A stretch of DNA of 13,406 nucleotides from Spirochaetales bacterium (GTDB taxonomy: Bacteria > Spirochaetota > Spirochaetia > DSM-27196 > SKKC01): the NCBI GenBank assembly GCA_007121695.1, contig SKKC01000405.1, forward strand, positions 1-13,406. Direction: 5' to 3'. Shown here in pieces: positions 12,903-13,406 of the stretch. Each line of letters opens with the position of its first letter. Positions within the stretch are counted from its first letter, which is position 1. A program made the position numbers and the translations under genes. The notes below the pieces were generated by a model. It searched no databases. It had not been told where the DNA came from and saw only the letters and a list, made by a program, of their open reading frames with translations.

Positions 12903-13406
12903 TTACTCGGGCAGAATCAGTCGCATTTCTTCGATGGTTACCGACGTGCCGGCCCACGAGCGAAGCCCGACAAAGCCAGAGTCGCGCGCCTGCCCACGGT
13001 TTACGTTGTCCAGATCGCGCACATCGGCAACATCCACGACAACGCGCGTCGTTCCGCCCTGCACGACCTCGGCACGAAGCGCAAAGCCATCGATATCGAC
13101 ATTCAGGCCCAGCGGCTGATCCCAGTCTATGCCATGGTCGTCCTGCTCCACCCGAAGCGCAGGTTGCCGCTCGCGTCCCTGTGTCCACTGCCGGAGCACA
13201 ATCGTATTGCCAAGCCCTGGGTCGACCTGCAGCGTCCAGCCGTTGAAATCGCGGTTTCCTTCGGGATCGGTTCCGTGAAAGAATAACCCCCACCCGCCGC
13301 GTTCACCGTCGATAGACGCACCGCGCACCTCTACGCGAATGCTGCTGACATCCGGCATGTCGCCAAACAGACGCTTCTCGCCGTTTCCCTCGAACGAGAT
13401 CGCGTA
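12903..13406 (-). CDS. Concanavalin-type jelly-roll domain protein (LamG/DUF1080-like), C-terminal part
   Basis: Partial; the open frame runs to the right edge, so 167 codons and the TAA are visible and the start is outside. The translation is strand-rich throughout: YAISFEGNGEKRL, SSIRVEVRGASIDGERGGWG, FFHGTDPEGN, GWTLQVDPGLGNTIVLRQW, FALRAEVVQGGTTRVVVDVADV, then GQARDSGFVGLRSWAGTSV and EEMRLILPE. The GWTLQVDPGLGN-like strand pair and the terminal SGFVGLRSW-x-GT segment are typical of concanavalin/LamG or DUF1080-type jelly rolls found at the ends of secreted or surface proteins. No cysteine or catalytic motif is seen, and no signal peptide can be judged. It converges on the cassette at 9096-12880 with only 22 bases between and no terminator hairpin. 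Confidence 0.7.
   Translation of the reverse strand, partial: YAISFEGNGEKRLFGDMPDVSSIRVEVRGASIDGERGGWGLFFHGTDPEGNRDFNGWTLQVDPGLGNTIVLRQWTQGRERQPALRVEQDDHGIDWDQPLGLNVDIDGFALRAEVVQGGTTRVVVDVADVRDLDNVNRGQARDSGFVGLRSWAGTSVTIEEMRLILPE

Noticed and set aside
1..13406. CRISPR arrays, insertion sequences, tRNA or rRNA genes, attachment sites
   Set aside because: No spaced direct repeats, transposase motifs, terminal inverted repeats or RNA-gene signatures were found on reading both strands.

Overview
This 13.4-kb window is GC-rich and gene-dense, with almost no non-coding DNA. It carries no rRNA, tRNA, CRISPR array or mobile element. The best guess at a source is a free-living member of the Spirochaetota (Spirochaeta/Alkalispirochaeta-like). 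The reasons are several lipoproteins with relaxed lipoboxes (AFAC, LQAC), a membrane-anchored PilZ protein, and a YeeE/TsuA permease whose spaced cysteines match the Spirochaeta thermophila thiosulfate transporter. SpeD and exonuclease I look gammaproteobacterial, so the assignment is tentative and rests on no phylogenetic marker.

Layout. (1) 1-329, minus: the N-terminal end of an AEC-family permease that runs off the left edge. (2) 415-2161, plus: speD-speE, the two enzymes that turn putrescine and S-adenosylmethionine into spermidine, behind a near-consensus sigma70 promoter (344-372). (3) 2162-3604, minus: sbcB, exonuclease I, whose stop codon abuts that of speE. (4) 3640-4692, plus: a membrane-anchored PilZ protein divergent from sbcB, its 3' end overlapping the convergent lipoprotein gene at 4637-5383. 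(5) 8823 down to 5429, minus: a tight operon of a membrane-anchored beta-propeller, a TsuA/YeeE permease, an exported two-domain rhodanese and a TusA/YeeD-like sulfur carrier. It is read as thiosulfate capture, import and relay. The lipoprotein gene lies 45 bp further downstream and may be co-transcribed. (6) 9096-12880, plus: a four-gene envelope cassette of two lipoproteins sharing a C-terminal domain, a subtilase lipoprotein and a small exported, possibly outer-membrane, protein. (7) 12903-13406, minus: the C-terminal part of a jelly-roll (LamG/DUF1080-like) protein running off the right edge.

The strongest leads are two. In the sulfur operon, three of the four proteins have exactly one cysteine, and the propeller's only cysteine is its penultimate residue, like a C-terminal swinging sulfur-carrier arm. 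In the envelope cassette, the subtilase appears to carry an inhibitor-I9-like module at its C-terminus instead of its N-terminus, and its first codons encode a long hairpin followed by a T-tract that looks like an intragenic attenuator. The divergent region 8824-9095 between these two operons holds a TTGACA promoter for the sulfur operon, a -24/-12 (sigma54-type) match just before the first lipoprotein, and a 13-bp palindrome.
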